64,000 nt of DNA, taken from NCBI GenBank assembly GCA_002238945.1, contig MPNI01000001.1:1-64000 (forward strand), in the 5' to 3' direction. The notes under the pieces were generated by a model that was given only the letters and a program-made list of their open reading frames with translations, did not search any database and was not told the origin of the DNA. A program made the position numbers and the translations under genes. Source of the DNA: Proteobacteria bacterium bin106. Its GTDB lineage: Bacteria > Bdellovibrionota_B > Oligoflexia > Oligoflexales > Bin106. Positions 38,723 through 47,704 of the stretch are shown in pieces. Positions within the stretch are counted from its first letter, which is position 1. Each line of letters starts with the position of its first letter.

Positions 38723-40327
38723 TTATGTAAGCATCTCATGACGCCAGCCAATTACATTTTGTTCTTCTTTACCAAAGGCAAGAGCAATAAGATGAATAGG
38801 CTTTTTAAGCTTTTTATAAGACTCACCATAACGTCGAGTTTTGATTTGTTTCATCGCTGAATCAAGCATCCTCTCACGTTCCTTTTCGCTTTTCGCCATC
38901 TTCAATTCAAAAATAAAAACTTGATCTGCATAAGTCACCGCAAGATCACACCGGCCCATTATAGTAGACCTTTCTGCCTTAATATCAAGGTTTGTAGAAG
39001 AAAGACCTGCATATAAAAATCTTGAATAACAATATTCATAGTAAAAATAAGATTTGCTGTCTTCTACCGGATTCCACTGATAAGGCACTCCTTCCAAAGC
39101 AGCGCAGAGATGGCCAACAAACTCCTCAAATTCGTTATTTTTCAGATACTTCGCTAGCATATTTTGGCAGTCATCATCGATTCGGTCTTGAGTAATATAC
39201 TCCCAAAAACCACTATCGAAACTTTCACGCACTTCAAGATTAGGATAATCTAAGCGATAGTATGTGCGATTATTTTTTCGAATTTTGTCTTGGATGGCAA
39301 GAAATCCTGACTGAAAGTACAGAGATTTTACTTTAACATTTTCTACATTAGATTTAATAAGATCCTGACGTGACACAAGACAATTTTCTAGTTGTAGCGG
39401 TCGAACTTTCTTTTGTATAAGATAAAAATAGAGATAGCGAGGCACTCCATCTTCAAGCCACCAATATTCAAATTCTTTGTTGGAAAAAAGTTTAAGAATC
39501 CCATGGGGGTTATAAACTTTTTCCTCTCCAAGCCAACTATAGCCGTTATACCATTTGCGAATTTCATCACGATCAAAATTCTTGATCTCATCTTCAAAAA
39601 CTGTATCTAATTCTTTATCTGTATATCCACAAATAGATGAATATTCCGGCTTTAAGCTGATATCAATAAGATGATTAAAACCTGTAAATACAGTCGACTT
39701 AGAAAACATGGTGATGCCAGTAACAAAGTGAAATCGAATGAACTTATGAGATGCTTTAAAAATACTGTAAAACCCTCTAAGAGTGGATTGATTTTTTTTA
39801 CTTATCTCTTTGTCTTCTAGAACATCCAAGAGAGGTTTATCATACTCGTCAATTAAAACAACTACTTCTGTCTTAGAGTTGATAGTATAGATATGTTCGA
39901 GAATATTTTGCATACGCTCAGCTTCGGAGAGCTTAAGCTCTCCAGAAACTACGATGTTATATTTTTTCTCTACACGATCTAAGAAGGCAAAAATCCGCCT
40001 TTCTAAATCATTTTCGTTAGTGTATTCTCTGCCACCAAAATCAATGATAAGTACGGGATACTTTTGAGACCAATCCCACTTATCATAGATATAAAGTCCT
40101 TTAAATAACTCCTTTTTTCCTTCGAAAAGACATTGCAAAGTGTTTAAAAAAAGAGTTTTGCCAAAACGACGGGGACGAGATAAAAAATAATAGCGTCCTT
40201 TTGTAATTGTAATGAGCTGGTGTAAAAACTGAGTTTTGTCTACATAGTAGCAGCCGTCCTTTCTAAGTGTTTCAAAATTTTGCTTTCCTAAAGGTAAAGG
40301 TAATTTCATAGTATCTTTTTTCTCCAT
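38723..40327 (-). CDS. AAA-ATPase-like protein with C-terminal PD-(D/E)XK nuclease domain
   Basis: A member of the common AAA-ATPase_like plus PD-(D/E)XK family (DUF1703 type), often multicopy and laterally moved. The opening LPLGKQNFETLRKDGCYYVD is the usual family start. A Walker A-like RPRRFGKT is at 51-58 and Walker B VVLIDEYD at 156-163. The nuclease core is GRCDLAV...VFIFELKM, with Asp461, Glu474 and Lys476. At 534 residues it is full length and intact. IS debris on both sides (38430-38620 and 40594-40743) supports acquisition by transfer. Its biological role is not established; defence or element control are guesses. Confidence 0.88.
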   Translation of the reverse strand: MEKKDTMKLPLPLGKQNFETLRKDGCYYVDKTQFLHQLITITKGRYYFLSRPRRFGKTLFLNTLQCLFEGKKELFKGLYIYDKWDWSQKYPVLIIDFGGREYTNENDLERRIFAFLDRVEKKYNIVVSGELKLSEAERMQNILEHIYTINSKTEVVVLIDEYDKPLLDVLEDKEISKKNQSTLRGFYSIFKASHKFIRFHFVTGITMFSKSTVFTGFNHLIDISLKPEYSSICGYTDKELDTVFEDEIKNFDRDEIRKWYNGYSWLGEEKVYNPHGILKLFSNKEFEYWWLEDGVPRYLYFYLIQKKVRPLQLENCLVSRQDLIKSNVENVKVKSLYFQSGFLAIQDKIRKNNRTYYRLDYPNLEVRESFDSGFWEYITQDRIDDDCQNMLAKYLKNNEFEEFVGHLCAALEGVPYQWNPVEDSKSYFYYEYCYSRFLYAGLSSTNLDIKAERSTIMGRCDLAVTYADQVFIFELKMAKSEKERERMLDSAMKQIKTRRYGESYKKLKKPIHLIALAFGKEEQNVIGWRHEMLT

Positions 40328-40593
40328 TGGTAATAATCTTGATTTTTTACCATCACTCTGGAATGGGATCTACGCCTAAATCCATCCCTCTTCTTATCGA
40401 CGGCCTCACCTCCTCATTATATTACTGTTTGATTCATTTGAGAGCAAGCTTTTCGCATAAGCTGCCTCAAATTGAGCAGCTAAAATCTTGCAAATACTGA
40501 AATATAAGGCACTGCCAATGCGCCAGGTTAGTGTGGATATTACAATATGGATTAAGTATAAGATAAAATCGGCTAAAAGAGTGTTTGTTTATC
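40328..40593. other. gene-free stretch upstream of IS debris
   Basis: No supportable gene. A minus-strand frame of about 60 codons without ATG lies at 40420-40580 and matches nothing I know. Confidence 0.4.
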
Positions 40594-40743
40594 ATGGAAA
40601 TCGATATGACAAAAAGAGATTCTTACAATGAAGAGTTTAAACGTGATGCTATCAACTTAAATGAGAAGCATGGAGTTAATATCGCTGCAAAAAATCACTT
40701 AAGATACACTTACTCGAACCGAAAAACAGGCGTTATTATATAA
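40594..40743 (+). mobile_element. IS3-family OrfA N-terminal fragment
   Basis: ATG 40594 (or 40606) opens MTKRDSYNEEFKRDAINLNE, the typical start of an IS3-type OrfA helix-turn-helix protein. After NIAAKNHL the frame departs from the family and stops at 40741-40743. It is a 49-residue truncated remnant. The OrfB fragment at 1-331 may come from a related element. Confidence 0.75.
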
Positions 40744-40844
40744 CAATGATTGTATCGTTACAAACTAGAGCTCTGTCTTAGCCTATGAGTAGCTGTACTT
40801 TGTTTTATCGTGTTAAAAGATAATTTTTTGTTAGGTGACATCAC

Positions 40845-42617
40845 ATGACTTTCCATAGCTTACGCCTTACGACTCTACTTACAAGTCTCAGCATCATCGT
40901 TTTAGTCTTGAAACTTTCTTCATGTCGGAGCTTTTCTGCTTTAGAGCAGAAGCAACCCACATCAAGTCTTCAAAGTGCTTATGATAACACCTATTCATTG
41001 GTGCTACAAAAACACGGCACAGACCTGCGCTTTGTAACCTGTTTAGGCACACCACAAAGTCTTAATGCCTCTTCATGTGTTCCTGCTCTAAAGTTCCAGG
41101 ATGACAGTGTGATTAACTATAACTTCCTGCCACAAAGCACTCTCAAACCCGAAGATACGGAACAAATTGAAACTCTAAAAGTAAAGATTGCCGAAGAATA
41201 TCGCAATGAACATGGAAAACTTCCCAAAAACTTCCACATTCTCACCGCTGGAATAGGTAGTGCTGCACTGGGAGGATGGATTGCTAAAGGGCAAAAAGCT
41301 GTTGCTACACATCAAAGTGCTCATATCCAAAAAGTTACCCAATTACTCAAACAAGACAAAGTTTTGTTGGCCAAACTCACATTTGCTGACCTCTTTCATC
41401 ATGATGCTTTCACAGGCAATGAACACCTAGAATTGCTCGATATGTTTGATGATCCAAAACGTCTCAATCAACTCAAAACACAGACATCTCAAGCTTGGAA
41501 TCTTCTCAAGAAAAGAGCCCGATTATTAGTTGGCACAAACAGAGATGTTAGCGGTATCATTAAAGAAATGACACAGTTCCATGATGATGTCACTTTCTGG
41601 CAAATTATCGACATGAGTGAACTTTCCGCAGATTACTACAATGTCATGGATGACATCACCCCTCCGAGCATCAAGCAAAGACTTGTGAATATGTCAAATG
41701 GTGCAAGAACGGCAAAAGACCAGATACGCTATAATGTTAAAGCTCGACAAAATAAAACACTCAAACATCTTGCTGCCACAGGAGGCTACGATAAGGCCGT
41801 TAAGATGTGGGAGAAGGTCAGTGATTGGATGGTGGATACTTCTGACAGCATAAGCTATGAAAAAGATTTACTTCCATTTAAAATGGAAAGTAGCAGCCTC
41901 CAAAGACTTAAAGTACAACGCGATAGATTACACCAACTAGCTTTGGATAAAATCCGAAGCGGAGAGAATGTCCAATCCCTGCTTGGAAGCAAAGGATCAC
42001 TACGTGAGGTTATCCGTAAACTTGGCACACATTTAGACACAGAGTCTAGCAGGATGTTTGCTGCACTTGAAACACAAGCTCTAAATAAAGGACTTCTTAA
42101 CTTCCCTACCACAGCTGTTAGAACAGACCGTGCAGCTCGTAGCTTACTCATCAATACAGCCACATCGGTAGCTCCTCAACAAAACACATCGTTGGTATCA
42201 AAATCCAGTAAATATATTTCTTCTAAAGGCCCCTTTTCTATGACAAAATTTCTCGGCTGGGGAGTGTCGTTGATTGGTGGAGCTATGGTTCTTTTTGCTA
42301 TTGTGGATAGTGCTGAGTCTAAAACGATAGTGAATCTAGAATCGCTTAACAAAGAAACCCAAAATTCCTCTGTGCCCTTTATTCCTGTAAGTGTTTATGA
42401 AAGTTATTGGCCTTCACTCAACACTCTTGATACCAATGTCACTTTAAAGGTACCATCTATTCCTTCAGTACTCAAAACCCTAGCCTTGCATGCAAGCGGT
42501 GGCAATGTGGTTCTAGCTACAGATATGTCTTATTGCCTACCTGCTCTTCAAACAGGCTCAGCTAATACTAATGATAGCCATCCATCTTCATGCTACCAAG
42601 TGACAGCCATAGAATAG
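40845..42617 (+). CDS. large membrane lipoprotein, close paralogue of 9424-11325
   Basis: Function unknown. The lipobox is LSSC with Cys27. The family module follows: TYSLVLQKHGTDLRFVTC with Cys66, then NASSC with Cys78. Next come EYRNEHGKLPKNFHILTAG, the Gly-rich GIGSAALGGWIAKG, and a helical region with GNEHLELLDMFDDP and MTQFHDDVTFWQ. One transmembrane segment lies near 469-487 (FLGWGVSLIGGAMVLFAIV). The C-terminal domain has VPFIPVSVYESYWPSLNTLD, VLKTLALHASGGN and two late Cys (SYCLP, SCYQV). It lacks the Lys/Ala-rich coiled stretch of its paralogue, hence 590 instead of 633 residues. The next gene, another family member, starts 126 bases downstream. Confidence 0.8.
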   Translation: MTFHSLRLTTLLTSLSIIVLVLKLSSCRSFSALEQKQPTSSLQSAYDNTYSLVLQKHGTDLRFVTCLGTPQSLNASSCVPALKFQDDSVINYNFLPQSTLKPEDTEQIETLKVKIAEEYRNEHGKLPKNFHILTAGIGSAALGGWIAKGQKAVATHQSAHIQKVTQLLKQDKVLLAKLTFADLFHHDAFTGNEHLELLDMFDDPKRLNQLKTQTSQAWNLLKKRARLLVGTNRDVSGIIKEMTQFHDDVTFWQIIDMSELSADYYNVMDDITPPSIKQRLVNMSNGARTAKDQIRYNVKARQNKTLKHLAATGGYDKAVKMWEKVSDWMVDTSDSISYEKDLLPFKMESSSLQRLKVQRDRLHQLALDKIRSGENVQSLLGSKGSLREVIRKLGTHLDTESSRMFAALETQALNKGLLNFPTTAVRTDRAARSLLINTATSVAPQQNTSLVSKSSKYISSKGPFSMTKFLGWGVSLIGGAMVLFAIVDSAESKTIVNLESLNKETQNSSVPFIPVSVYESYWPSLNTLDTNVTLKVPSIPSVLKTLALHASGGNVVLATDMSYCLPALQTGSANTNDSHPSSCYQVTAIE

Positions 42618-42743
42618 TCATAAAAGACTTACTACATAAACAAGAAATGATTCAAAACACCATGACATTTTCACCACAGCAACCACTGCATATATTTGAT
42701 AACAGCATGAACCATCCACAACAACATCATAAAGGAATGATCC

Positions 42744-43898
42744 ATGCATCCCCATTGCGGAGCTGTCGTGTTATGGGTACTGATATCTCTTATGGCGTCA
42801 TGGAGTTGCAAACTCTCACCAAGCCGTAATGAAGCAAATCTTAGTGCTGTTATAAGTGACACATATGTTCTTTCTCTCATAGATGCCTATCATTCTGATA
42901 ACCACTATGTTTTCTATATCTGTCCTAAACGCTCGGGTGTCAATTTTCAACAAAGCTTTCATCACGGGCAACTACAAAACCTCGGATGTGGTCCTGCTTT
43001 TATAGATGTTTTTGGCAGAGAAGAGCCCTATTATATTCCTAAGAACTTTATCACATCACAGAGATATCACTCATCTCCATGGGGAATATCAGCTCAACAA
43101 ACCCAAGAGCTCGAAACATCAGCTCCGTTACATATCATGCCCTTTTCCAGTGTTCATGCACAGATTATGTCTATTCGTTCAGGAATCATGACCTTTGGCT
43201 GGGTAATTTCAGCTCAAGGACGTTTAGCTGAAAGAATCGCTCAAAAAGGCTTAAAAAGAGGTATGGCTAGTGCTCAAGATGTGGGTAAAAGTGCCTATAT
43301 CACTATTCAAGGAAAACCCCATCAAAATAGCGACATACATGAAGCCTGCATAAATACCTTAAAAACCATCGCCACCACCACTAACCAACAAAGCACATCA
43401 GCTTTTGATGATGTTACAGAACAACTCATAGCAAGCCTTGATTCAGCCATTGAAACAAACTGCAAACACCTGAAAATATCCAGCAGAATCAGCTCTACAC
43501 CTGAGTCTACTTTAGTGGAAGCTTACTCCTATATTTTTACAACCAATACTTATAAAGTAAGTACTCTCAAAACCCCTATGCCTGAACTCTTAGAGACCAT
43601 CGCTGCTCTACTGTACAAACTCAATGCCTTTGAAGATCCCTTTGAAACCATCACAGACCCACAACTGCTCTATCCCATCAAACCCCAAATTTGCTTACCC
43701 ATTCACGCTCAAACCATCACTTCAGCATTCTGCTTACCATCAGAAATCTCATGGTCTTCAGCTAGTGCTCAACGTCTAGCACAAAAATGGTCCTGGAATA
43801 GCCAGCTAGGAAGATTCACCAGAACATTCCAAAGCCCTTCACCTCTTTCTGAAACCATTTATCATCGCAGATACAACTCCGCATCACAACGCCCATAA
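42744..43898 (+). CDS. family member with the N-terminal two-Cys module, lipoprotein
   Basis: Function unknown. AAAGGA lies 7 bases before ATG. The signal sequence ends in SWSC (candidate lipid Cys22). The module is DTYVLSLIDAYHSDNHYVFYIC (Cys60) and then GCGPAF with Cys82. A Gly-containing hydrophobic stretch (SGIMTFGWVISAQG) matches the Gly-rich segment of the larger paralogues. A helical region with two further Cys and a polar C-terminus follow. It has no C-terminal transmembrane domain. It probably forms a transcription unit with the gene before it. Confidence 0.75.
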   Translation: MHPHCGAVVLWVLISLMASWSCKLSPSRNEANLSAVISDTYVLSLIDAYHSDNHYVFYICPKRSGVNFQQSFHHGQLQNLGCGPAFIDVFGREEPYYIPKNFITSQRYHSSPWGISAQQTQELETSAPLHIMPFSSVHAQIMSIRSGIMTFGWVISAQGRLAERIAQKGLKRGMASAQDVGKSAYITIQGKPHQNSDIHEACINTLKTIATTTNQQSTSAFDDVTEQLIASLDSAIETNCKHLKISSRISSTPESTLVEAYSYIFTTNTYKVSTLKTPMPELLETIAALLYKLNAFEDPFETITDPQLLYPIKPQICLPIHAQTITSAFCLPSEISWSSASAQRLAQKWSWNSQLGRFTRTFQSPSPLSETIYHRRYNSASQRP

Positions 43899-43996
43899 TG
43901 GATATAACATCAAAGGGGAGCTGCTTCTTGGTTTGGTGATAGTGAGAGAACATAGCTCTCTTTTACTATCTAGGATAAGAAGGATGCGGAAAGAAG

Positions 43997-44444
43997 AGCT
44001 TTGAGTTTGCAAGTTTAGCTGTAAGCTGGATTCTGTCTTCACTTTTATACCCATGTTTACACATAGCATAAAAGTGGAGGCTATCATTTATCTTGGAGTA
44101 CAGTTACCTGCACCCTCATGCGATCTACCCAAGGCCACACCTGGCCGGTGCTTATTCTTTAGAATATGCCTTTGTTTGATCTTGCTTCAGATAGGGTTTA
44201 CCGAGCCAATATGTCACCATATCGCTGGTGAGCTCTTACCTCACCGTTTCAGCCTTGCCGGCTTATACACAAAATGTATTGCTTAGGCGGTTTACTTTCT
44301 GTTGCACTTTCCGTCGAGTTACCTCGCCTGGCCTTTAGCCAGTATCCTGCCATATGAAGTCCAGACTTTCCTCCTAACATATCTCAACAACTGTGTTCTT
44401 GAAAAGTTAAGCGATAGCCCGCTACACTTCACAAACTCAAAAGC
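43997..44444 (-). ncRNA. rnpB: RNase P RNA, bacterial class A
   Basis: Catalytic RNA that matures tRNA 5' ends. On the minus strand the P4 5' strand region GGAGGAAAGTCTGGACTTC is at 44356-44374. The conserved 3' part GACAGAATCCAGCTTAC is at 44021-44037. In between lie GGCGAGGTAACTCGACGG-like and GGTAAACCC segments. P1 is formed by TTTGAGTTTG (44432-44441) and CAAACTCAAA (44000-44009). The end points are set from P1 and may be a few bases off. Confidence 0.93.
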
Positions 44445-44661
44445 CCTTCTTTTAACTAAGCCCGTAAGCCATAAAGTCAAGAGATAATAGTTACTAAATA
44501 ATAAAACCAGACCGTTATAAAAACAGCAAAACCTATAACTATAGCATTTCAAAGTTCACTCAAAACAAACTCTTCTACCAACAAATAAAACAATAGCTAT
44601 TCTATTATAAGAGCCAAAACATAACAGAATAAGAAGCTCTCATAAAATCCAGTTGCAACAT
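44445..44661. other. gene-free stretch upstream of rnpB
   Basis: AT-rich; it should contain the rnpB promoter (minus strand). I see no gene. Confidence 0.4.
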
Positions 44662-44704
44662 AAAAAATCTTCCTTACAGATGGTGACATCATCTGTAAGG
44701 AAGA
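44662..44704 (-). terminator. rho-independent terminator downstream of the 44916-45716 gene
   Basis: TCTTCCTTACAGATG and its exact complement form a 15-bp stem with a 7-base loop. On the minus strand it is followed by TTTTTT. Confidence 0.85.
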
Positions 44705-44915
44705 CCGATAAGTACTACTAGATTGTGTGTATGTCAAAATACAGCCACACTGGGCTAGGACTTTACTATAAAGCTATATGTGATCATATTTAACAATGTG
44801 ATTCAATCAATATTTTGGCAAAGTCGTACACATTTTTATTTTGCAATGACCATGAAGTGAGTTGGGTGTTAATCCAAGCACATCACCGGCCACTTATTTA
44901 AGGAAACATCACCCA

Positions 44916-45716
44916 TCAGAAAGACCCCAACATGAAGATAGCACTCATGAAGGCAGCACCTATAATAATATACATAGCCCAAGTAAAAGAAGACATCATC
45001 TTACGAACAGCAGGAGAATCAGAAGACGTGCTGCTACCAAGTTGTCCCAGTGATGAAAACTCAGATTTTGCTAAATCTGAATCTACATAACTATCTGACT
45101 TCATTAGGTTTCCAAGGCCGCGGACGGCAAGAACTAATGAATCCACAGTCATTTCTCCTGAAATCATTGTTGCTAGCAATGCAAATGCATCACGAGAGGC
45201 CTTATTACCTCCACCTCCACCTCCAACTACCATTGATGCCAAATCAAGTCCCGTAACAACTCCCAAAAAGGCACTCTTTATCAAGCTTTGACTAGCTTGT
45301 TTGAGATCCATATCACTTATATCTGATTCATACAGTTGATTAAGTTGATCCAACCTTTGTGATAAAAAAGCTTGGCTCTCTTTATTTTGCAGATTTTGCA
45401 GAAACGTTTTGCTAACAGTAAGTGGTTTACCATCTGCTACTTTAAATGGACTTTCGCAATTGTCTACATCCACAGATGAAGCGTTATCGAGTTCTTGGGT
45501 TTCTAAATCACTTATAGAACATGAGTAAAAAGATACAGATGAAGAATCACTTTCTGCCTCTGCTATAACAAGAGCATAAGAGCCATTATGATCAGAAACT
45601 ATCTGAGGTAAGTCTAAATCGCTTGATTTCATCTCCGTACTAGCATAGCTGGTAGTTGTGGCAGTACAAAAAACAATAACTCCTAGCATATAGAGCCATT
45701 TTTCACAACTTCTCAT
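44916..45716 (-). CDS. short exported family member ending in a transmembrane helix
   Basis: Function unknown. Signal peptide (LYMLGVIVFCTATTTSYAS). The family module is GSYALVIAEAESDSSSVSFYSC (Cys66) and then VDNC with Cys87. A helical region and a loop of six Gly (VVGGGGGG) follow. The final 23 residues form a transmembrane segment (AMYIIIGAAFMSAIFMLG), exactly where the two large paralogues continue into a C-terminal domain, so this copy is truncated or minimal. Downstream, HFMVIAK followed by a stop (44838-44861) resembles the last residues of 9424-11325, perhaps a relic. An AAGGGG ribosome site supports the start. Confidence 0.75.
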   Translation of the reverse strand: MRSCEKWLYMLGVIVFCTATTTSYASTEMKSSDLDLPQIVSDHNGSYALVIAEAESDSSSVSFYSCSISDLETQELDNASSVDVDNCESPFKVADGKPLTVSKTFLQNLQNKESQAFLSQRLDQLNQLYESDISDMDLKQASQSLIKSAFLGVVTGLDLASMVVGGGGGGNKASRDAFALLATMISGEMTVDSLVLAVRGLGNLMKSDSYVDSDLAKSEFSSLGQLGSSTSSDSPAVRKMMSSFTWAMYIIIGAAFMSAIFMLGSF

Positions 45717-46085
45717 GATGGTTTCCCCTTAATGTTGTTTCAAAGTGTTATTACAAAGAACTCCCTCTGCAACCTTATAAACAAGTAGCGTAGCGATCCT
45801 ATAATCTCTCCTACCCTTTGTCAACAACTGAAACATAAAACAGAAATTTCGCGAAGTTCATGATAATCCGGCTTTAACTACTTGATAATGAAAGAATAGG
45901 GAAATATTTAGGTTACCTTGATCATTCTTAATCTTTTTAATAGATTAACATTGAACTCACCTTTTTTATGTGTTAGCTTTAGCGAACGTTTGCATATGTC
46001 ACCTAAAAGTGCACTTATCTTTTTACCGCCTAGTTCATAAATCTCATAATCATTTTTTCTCACTTTTCTCAAGGAGTTTGCTTTT
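45717..46085. other. divergent promoter region between two family members
   Basis: It holds no gene. It separates the minus-strand 44916-45716 gene from the plus-strand 46086-47564 gene, so both promoters should lie here. AAGGAG at about 46071 serves the right-hand gene. Confidence 0.5.
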
Positions 46086-47564
46086 ATGTATTGGTCCTAC
46101 CAAAAACACATAGTCACAACACTTTCCCTACTATGGCTTTGTATGTTCTCTTCGGCAGTACTCGCTAACAAAAAAAAGGACACAATTGAAAATTACTATC
46201 TTCTCAAAGACACCAATTCAACATTTACTCTAAGCTCTTGTGCTACAAGTAAGCTATCTGACAATCAACAAGTTGGAAGTGATTCCTGCTTTGCTGAAGC
46301 ATTCATCCCTCAAAATGAGGAGCTCTTAGCTCAACATTTCACAGAAGCTTATCATTCTGCAGCTGTCCTACCTGTTACAGGAGCGGCTCTTCTCGGTACT
46401 GCTGGTTCCTGGGGTAAGCATCTACATTGGCTACCCAAAAATTGGCTACCCAAAACGACACTAACACAGTGGGCTCTTTCTCTTGCTGGAGGAGCTGTGG
46501 TTGTGGGTTATCTAGCAGAAAAATTTGCTGCAAGCACAGAGGTTTTTCTTTCATCAAACACAGCTGGCAACAATGAACATGAAAGTCTGTCTACATTTAG
46601 CAGAGAATCGCTGCTAAGCTCAACATCACCTGACCCAAAACCCGTACCAGTGATGAATATAGACACAGAAACGCATTACACAGAAAGCAATAAAACACTC
46701 CTTTTTGAAAGCATGGACAATAAGGCTTTTGAAGCTTTATTGAACGCACGAAACATCAGAACTAAAGACTATCAAAGAGTCAAAGATGCTGTTATCACAA
46801 AGGCTATAAAGCTTCTTCATGTTCCTGGAATCTTCCCAGGTGATCATAAAAGAAATCTCTATAATGAGTATGTCCAAGAAAATAGTTCAGCTCTAGCAAC
46901 GGTAGAGCAAGGGCGACTAGAAACACAGGCAGCCAAAGCACAATCCCTTATCAGTGCTTCGTATCATTTCCTCGCTGATGTTTTTAAACTCATAAAATCT
47001 GGAACACTGAGACGATACCAAAGCCTCAATCTTGTTAAAGATGGATATGCTCTCTATACACGCCCATTATTGGTAAATATTGCTACACAGCTACCAAGTA
47101 TATTCGAAAAAACATGTGCCTCGTCACAGTTTAAAGACCTTCGTTTCAGGGAATGTTTCAAACTCTACAAGTACATTCTTAGCCTTAGCGAACTTAGCGA
47201 ATCCATAACGAAGGATAACACCCCCAATTATTCTCGATTAGAAGTCATGCACTCTATGATAGCATCGAAAATAGAAGCACGGAGAGGTTTCTACGCCGAT
47301 GATACCAAAAGACTTCTGTTTGCGGTTAGTAAATTTCATGACGATATGATGTGGTTCTCTTTTAGGATCTCCAGTGAAGATCAACTCAGTAGAGTGAGCC
47401 GAACAAGAATACTAGAGAGCTTGGTCACTGACCCCTCACAGTATCTCAATAACCACCCACAGGGGCCTTTCGATGCCGGAATATTCTATACTAACTCCTT
47501 CCTCGAAAGACATATCAGTACTTGCATAAAAAATAATCAAGTGCTCATGTTTGATTGCAGATAA
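46086..47564 (+). CDS. exported family member with the two-Cys module and a helical region
   Basis: Function unknown. Signal peptide (LSLLWLCMFSSAVLANKK). The module is YYLLKDTNSTFTLSSC (Cys52) and then SDSC with Cys68, followed by AEAF. Two hydrophobic Gly/Ala segments follow (LPVTGAALLGTAG, ALSLAGGAVVVGYLAEKF). Then comes a polar linker and a helical region of about 280 residues with KFHDDMMWFSFRIS, which matches QFHDDVTFWQI of the 40845 protein. It ends with two Cys (STCIKNNQVLMFDC). A direct repeat LPKNWLPK sits near residue 118. It lacks the C-terminal transmembrane domain of the large members. Confidence 0.75.
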   Translation: MYWSYQKHIVTTLSLLWLCMFSSAVLANKKKDTIENYYLLKDTNSTFTLSSCATSKLSDNQQVGSDSCFAEAFIPQNEELLAQHFTEAYHSAAVLPVTGAALLGTAGSWGKHLHWLPKNWLPKTTLTQWALSLAGGAVVVGYLAEKFAASTEVFLSSNTAGNNEHESLSTFSRESLLSSTSPDPKPVPVMNIDTETHYTESNKTLLFESMDNKAFEALLNARNIRTKDYQRVKDAVITKAIKLLHVPGIFPGDHKRNLYNEYVQENSSALATVEQGRLETQAAKAQSLISASYHFLADVFKLIKSGTLRRYQSLNLVKDGYALYTRPLLVNIATQLPSIFEKTCASSQFKDLRFRECFKLYKYILSLSELSESITKDNTPNYSRLEVMHSMIASKIEARRGFYADDTKRLLFAVSKFHDDMMWFSFRISSEDQLSRVSRTRILESLVTDPSQYLNNHPQGPFDAGIFYTNSFLERHISTCIKNNQVLMFDCR

Positions 47565-47668
47565 TAAGTACTGATGATTTTCTAACTTTTATGTGCCTCT
47601 TATGATGTCTCAAACAGCTCGAGTTTTGTTTAGCCAGATACGTAGAGCATATGGGGCATGTTTCTGTT

Positions 47669-47704
47669 CACCGATACCATCATTCTTTGAATGTGGTATC
47701 GGTG
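47669..47704 (-). terminator. hairpin overlapping the stop codon of the second YejA-like gene
   Basis: CACCGATACCA and its exact 11-bp complement flank the TGA stop (47680-47682). No T-run follows, so it is only a possible terminator or mRNA 3' structure. Confidence 0.4.

Noticed and set aside
40420-40580. Minus-strand frame of about 60 codons before the IS fragment
   Set aside because: No standard start codon with a ribosome site and no recognisable features.
44053-44487. Short plus-strand frames across 44.05-44.49 kb
   Set aside because: They overlap the RNase P RNA gene on the other strand and have no protein features.
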